In this document: one piece after another, positions 15,546 through 17,656 of the stretch
How the letters are laid out: every line of letters starts with the position of its first letter
Numbering within the stretch: the first letter of the stretch is position 1
Assembly (NCBI GenBank): GCA_049522565.1
Contig: JBEKNT010000109.1
Span: forward strand, 1-17,656
DNA length: 17,656 nucleotides
Origin: JASHVB01 sp049522565
GTDB lineage: Bacteria; Pseudomonadota; Alphaproteobacteria; Acetobacterales; Acetobacteraceae
Reading direction: 5' to 3'
The notes under the pieces: model-generated
Databases searched by the model: none
The model's input: only the letters and a program-made list of their open reading frames with translations
Told to the model about the DNA's origin: nothing
Program-made: the position numbers and the translations under genes

Positions 15546-16400
15546 TCAGTCCTGTTTACATGAGAGTGGCGATACAATCTCCCTGACCATGCTTTCAACA
15601 AAACGGGATGAGGATTCCCGAATTGTCCCCCAGATAGGCAAGTCGAGCATGTCAAATGTAAGCGTTACGTCAATCCATCGATAGTTGGGTATGGAAAAAC
15701 GCGCCCAACAGCCAGGGACCGGAACGTGGGGATTGCATCTCAGGGCATAGGTGACCTTATCGGCGTCGTCTGCGTCGCTAAAATACTCCGTGTCTGCATG
15801 GGGGTTCCTCTTGACGTATATGCCTTTTTCGTAACCGAGCTTTGGATCGAACTGCTCTTCCGTAGAAAATCGATCGTCTTGCTTGAGTCGGTCGTAGTCG
15901 GCGATCGCAGCACGAAACGCCCGTTGCGCGAGATTCCACTTTTCGCCCAGGCCATTCCCGATCGACAGCGTCATACGGCCATTGCAATGTCCCACGCAAC
16001 CGAAGAGTTCGGGCGTGCCTGCCTCGATCGCATTATCCTCATGCCTGAAGCGGACCAGCAGCAGCACTTGCCATGCTTTCGTCGGACCCGCCGGCGATCG
16101 CGGTGCAAACGCCTTTGGGACATCCAGAACCACAACCGGCGTGCACGGCTTGTCCTTGGCGAGATAGTCGTATTGCAGGAAAGTGGAATTGCCCGATCTT
16201 GCCGAGACAGGCGGTAAGTCCAGTGTGTTCTGCGGAGAGACTCTTTCTGGTTCCAATGCGGCAATTTGGAAGGGTTCAGCCGAGACGATCCGCCATTGAT
16301 CGCTACTGACATATGGGATCGGATGGGAGAGCGCACCCAAGCTGAACACCGCACCTTCCAACAACCGTGACAAAGCGCAAAAGAAGCCTTCGAGGATCAT
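15546..16400 (-). CDS. Unrecognised protein in a low-GC island (284 aa)
   Basis: I do not recognise this protein. The frame runs 284 residues from ATG 16400, the first start after a stop codon twelve bases upstream, and has no clear Shine-Dalgarno. Base composition across 15450-16450 is visibly lower in GC than the flanks, while amino-acid content is balanced and protein-like. The first 25 residues are hydrophobic with L, F, A and G but contain E4 and lack an initial basic region, so a signal peptide is doubtful. The middle has VLLLVRFRHED and CVGHCNGRM (C135 and C139). A charged stretch (about 165-210) precedes a C-terminal pattern C222-N-P-x5-P-G-C231, then a W-rich strand and the helix LPIWGTIRESSSRFVESMVR. 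The cysteine pairs might form disulfides or bind metal. Likely acquired by transfer; function unknown. Confidence 0.65.
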   Translation of the reverse strand: MILEGFFCALSRLLEGAVFSLGALSHPIPYVSSDQWRIVSAEPFQIAALEPERVSPQNTLDLPPVSARSGNSTFLQYDYLAKDKPCTPVVVLDVPKAFAPRSPAGPTKAWQVLLLVRFRHEDNAIEAGTPELFGCVGHCNGRMTLSIGNGLGEKWNLAQRAFRAAIADYDRLKQDDRFSTEEQFDPKLGYEKGIYVKRNPHADTEYFSDADDADKVTYALRCNPHVPVPGCWARFSIPNYRWIDVTLTFDMLDLPIWGTIRESSSRFVESMVREIVSPLSCKQD

Positions 16401-16516
16401 TGCTGCGTATTAGCTATCGAATGTGGCGACGTGGTGCGCCACAATTCGTGATACCATTGGCTGACTGATATTGTACCCATGGAGCCGGGGTCTTCGTTCA
16501 CCATCACGCGGGGAAG

Positions 16517-17533
16517 TCACTCCACCCGGATCACCACCTTGCCGACATGCGCCTGGCTTTGCAGATGCCGGTACGCGTCCTTCGCCTGTTCGAAGCCAAA
16601 CACGCGGTCGATCGCCGGGCTGATCTTGTGCAATGCGATCGCGCGGTTCATCGCCTCGAACATCTGCCGCGAGCCGACATAGATGCCGCGCAGGATCAGG
16701 CCCTTGCGCATCGCCACGGATGGATCGATTTCTCCCCCGGCACCAGCCCGCACGCCGATCTGGTGCACCTGGCCGCCGAGCCGCGCCGACTCGATGGAGC
16801 ATGACAACGTGCTCGCGCCGCCGATCTCCACCACGTGATCCACCCCGCGCCCGCCGGTCAGTTGCAGAACTTGCTCGTGCCACTGGGGATGCTCGCGATA
16901 GTTCACGCCGTCGGAGGCACCCAGCGTCTTGGCCTGCGCCAGCTTGCCGTCGCTCGACGAGGTGGCGATCACCCGCGCCCCCGCCGCATGCGCCAACTGC
17001 AACGCGAAGATCGAGACGCCACCGGTGCCCAGCACCAGCACCGTCTCGCCGACGCGCAACGACCGGCCGCCATACAACGCATTCCACGCGGTGACCGCGG
17101 CGCAGGGCAGCGTGGCGCCTTCCTCGAACGACAAGTGCTCCGGCAAGCGCACCAGCCCGTCCTGGCCGAACACCACGTATTCCGCCAGCACGCCGTGGAT
17201 CGCGCCGCCGAGCGAACTCGCCGCATGTTCCGGCTCGATGTCGCCGCCGAGCCAGGTCTGCATGAAAATGCCGGCGACGCGATCGCCCGGCTTCACCCGG
17301 GTTACGCCCGGGCCGGTCTCCACCACCTCACCGGCGCCGTCCGATAGCGGCACCAGATCGGGCAGCGGCGCGCCGCGCGCATAGCGTCCGGTGACCACCA
17401 TCAGGTCGCGGTAATTCAACGACGCGGCGCGCATGCGCACCAGCACCTGTCCGGGTCCCGGCTGCGGCGTCGGCGGTTCCTTCAGCACCAGGCTGTCGAT
17501 GCCTGCAGCTTTCGGCAGTGTCCAAACGCGCAT
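16517..17533 (-). CDS. Zinc-independent MDR-family NAD(P)-dependent oxidoreductase
   Basis: The 338-residue protein is a medium-chain dehydrogenase/reductase. The N-terminal GroES-like domain carries AASLNYRDLMVVTGRY (about 36-51), where zinc alcohol dehydrogenases would have the catalytic cysteine. Here the N-Y-R-D motif marks the zinc-less quinone-oxidoreductase-like branch, and the structural-zinc cysteine quartet is absent as well. The Rossmann motif VLVLGTGGVSIFALQLA (about 165-181) binds the nucleotide, and the following ATSSSDGKLAQAK suggests NADP(H) as a possibility only. Substrate is unknown. The ATG at 17533 follows AGGAG by eight bases; that ribosome site overlaps the stop codon of the upstream gene, so the two are co-translated. 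The protein is intact and of usual length. Confidence 0.93.
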   Translation of the reverse strand: MRVWTLPKAAGIDSLVLKEPPTPQPGPGQVLVRMRAASLNYRDLMVVTGRYARGAPLPDLVPLSDGAGEVVETGPGVTRVKPGDRVAGIFMQTWLGGDIEPEHAASSLGGAIHGVLAEYVVFGQDGLVRLPEHLSFEEGATLPCAAVTAWNALYGGRSLRVGETVLVLGTGGVSIFALQLAHAAGARVIATSSSDGKLAQAKTLGASDGVNYREHPQWHEQVLQLTGGRGVDHVVEIGGASTLSCSIESARLGGQVHQIGVRAGAGGEIDPSVAMRKGLILRGIYVGSRQMFEAMNRAIALHKISPAIDRVFGFEQAKDAYRHLQSQAHVGKVVIRVE

Positions 17534-17545
17534 GGCGAGGTCTCC

Positions 17546-17656
17546 TCAGTAGCCGCGCACCGTGTCGAACCGGTTCGGCAGGGGCGTGTTGTCGCGCCAG
17601 GCGCGCAGATTGTCGAGGAAGAGGTCCAGGCTGCACGGATTGTACGTCGCGGGGTC
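17546..17656 (-). CDS. Probable 2-hydroxyacid dehydrogenase (C-terminal fragment, runs off right edge)
   Basis: On the minus strand the frame enters from the right edge and ends at TGA 17548-17546, giving 36 residues that end RAWRDNTPLPNRFDTVRGY. The pattern of a helix LDLFLDNLRAWR, then a short P-L-x-N segment and a final RGY resembles the C-terminus of D-2-hydroxyacid dehydrogenases, whose last helix reads DNLRRWRAGEPLxNxVD. That is a family-level impression from a short tail. The stop overlaps the Shine-Dalgarno of the following MDR gene, with only 12 bases between the stop and the next ATG, so the two form an operon. The coding status is solid and the name is tentative. Confidence 0.55.
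   Translation of the reverse strand, partial: DPATYNPCSLDLFLDNLRAWRDNTPLPNRFDTVRGY

Overview
This is a GC-rich window, by eye in the high sixties percent GC. Protein sequences, gene order and the bare ATGA/GTGA overlaps suggest an alphaproteobacterium of the order Rhodospirillales, probably Acetobacteraceae-like. That placement comes from recollection of family sequences, not from a search.

Layout. Bases 1-109 (minus) hold the N-terminus of a type-4 uracil-DNA glycosylase, divergent from an ETF-ubiquinone oxidoreductase gene (193-1830). Then comes an accessory stretch: a 204-bp MITE-like element with 28-bp terminal inverted repeats, and a minus-strand two-gene unit encoding a dienelactone hydrolase and a small DUF6295-type protein. 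A 30-bp perfect palindrome lies upstream of that unit. Plus-strand housekeeping genes resume with a TPR lipoprotein, whose predicted promoter suggests a leaderless mRNA, then ispE (isoprenoid precursor synthesis) and tRNA-Gln(UUG). A small 72-residue ORF runs convergent to them. About 570 bp of gene-free DNA with two palindromic repeats follows.

The core is a six-gene chemotaxis-type operon on the plus strand (7615-13993): chpT-like histidine phosphotransferase, cheA (hybrid with a C-terminal receiver), cheW, cheY, cheB, cheR. A near-consensus promoter (TATAAT) lies just upstream. The last four genes are tightly packed or overlapping, while a 130-bp palindromic repeat separates cheA from cheW. 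No chemoreceptor, flagellar gene, cheD or cheZ is in view. The combination of a ChpT-like phosphotransferase with a receiver-bearing CheA suggests a branched phosphorelay linking a chemosensory array to another response regulator. This is the most interesting system in the window, though its parts are recognisable families.

Downstream are an enolase-superfamily enzyme (mandelate racemase-like, 14232-15338), an island of visibly lower GC carrying one unrecognised minus-strand gene (15546-16400), and a minus-strand pair at the right edge: a zinc-less MDR oxidoreductase preceded by the C-terminus of what looks like a 2-hydroxyacid dehydrogenase. I saw no CRISPR array, intact transposase, prophage gene or replication origin.
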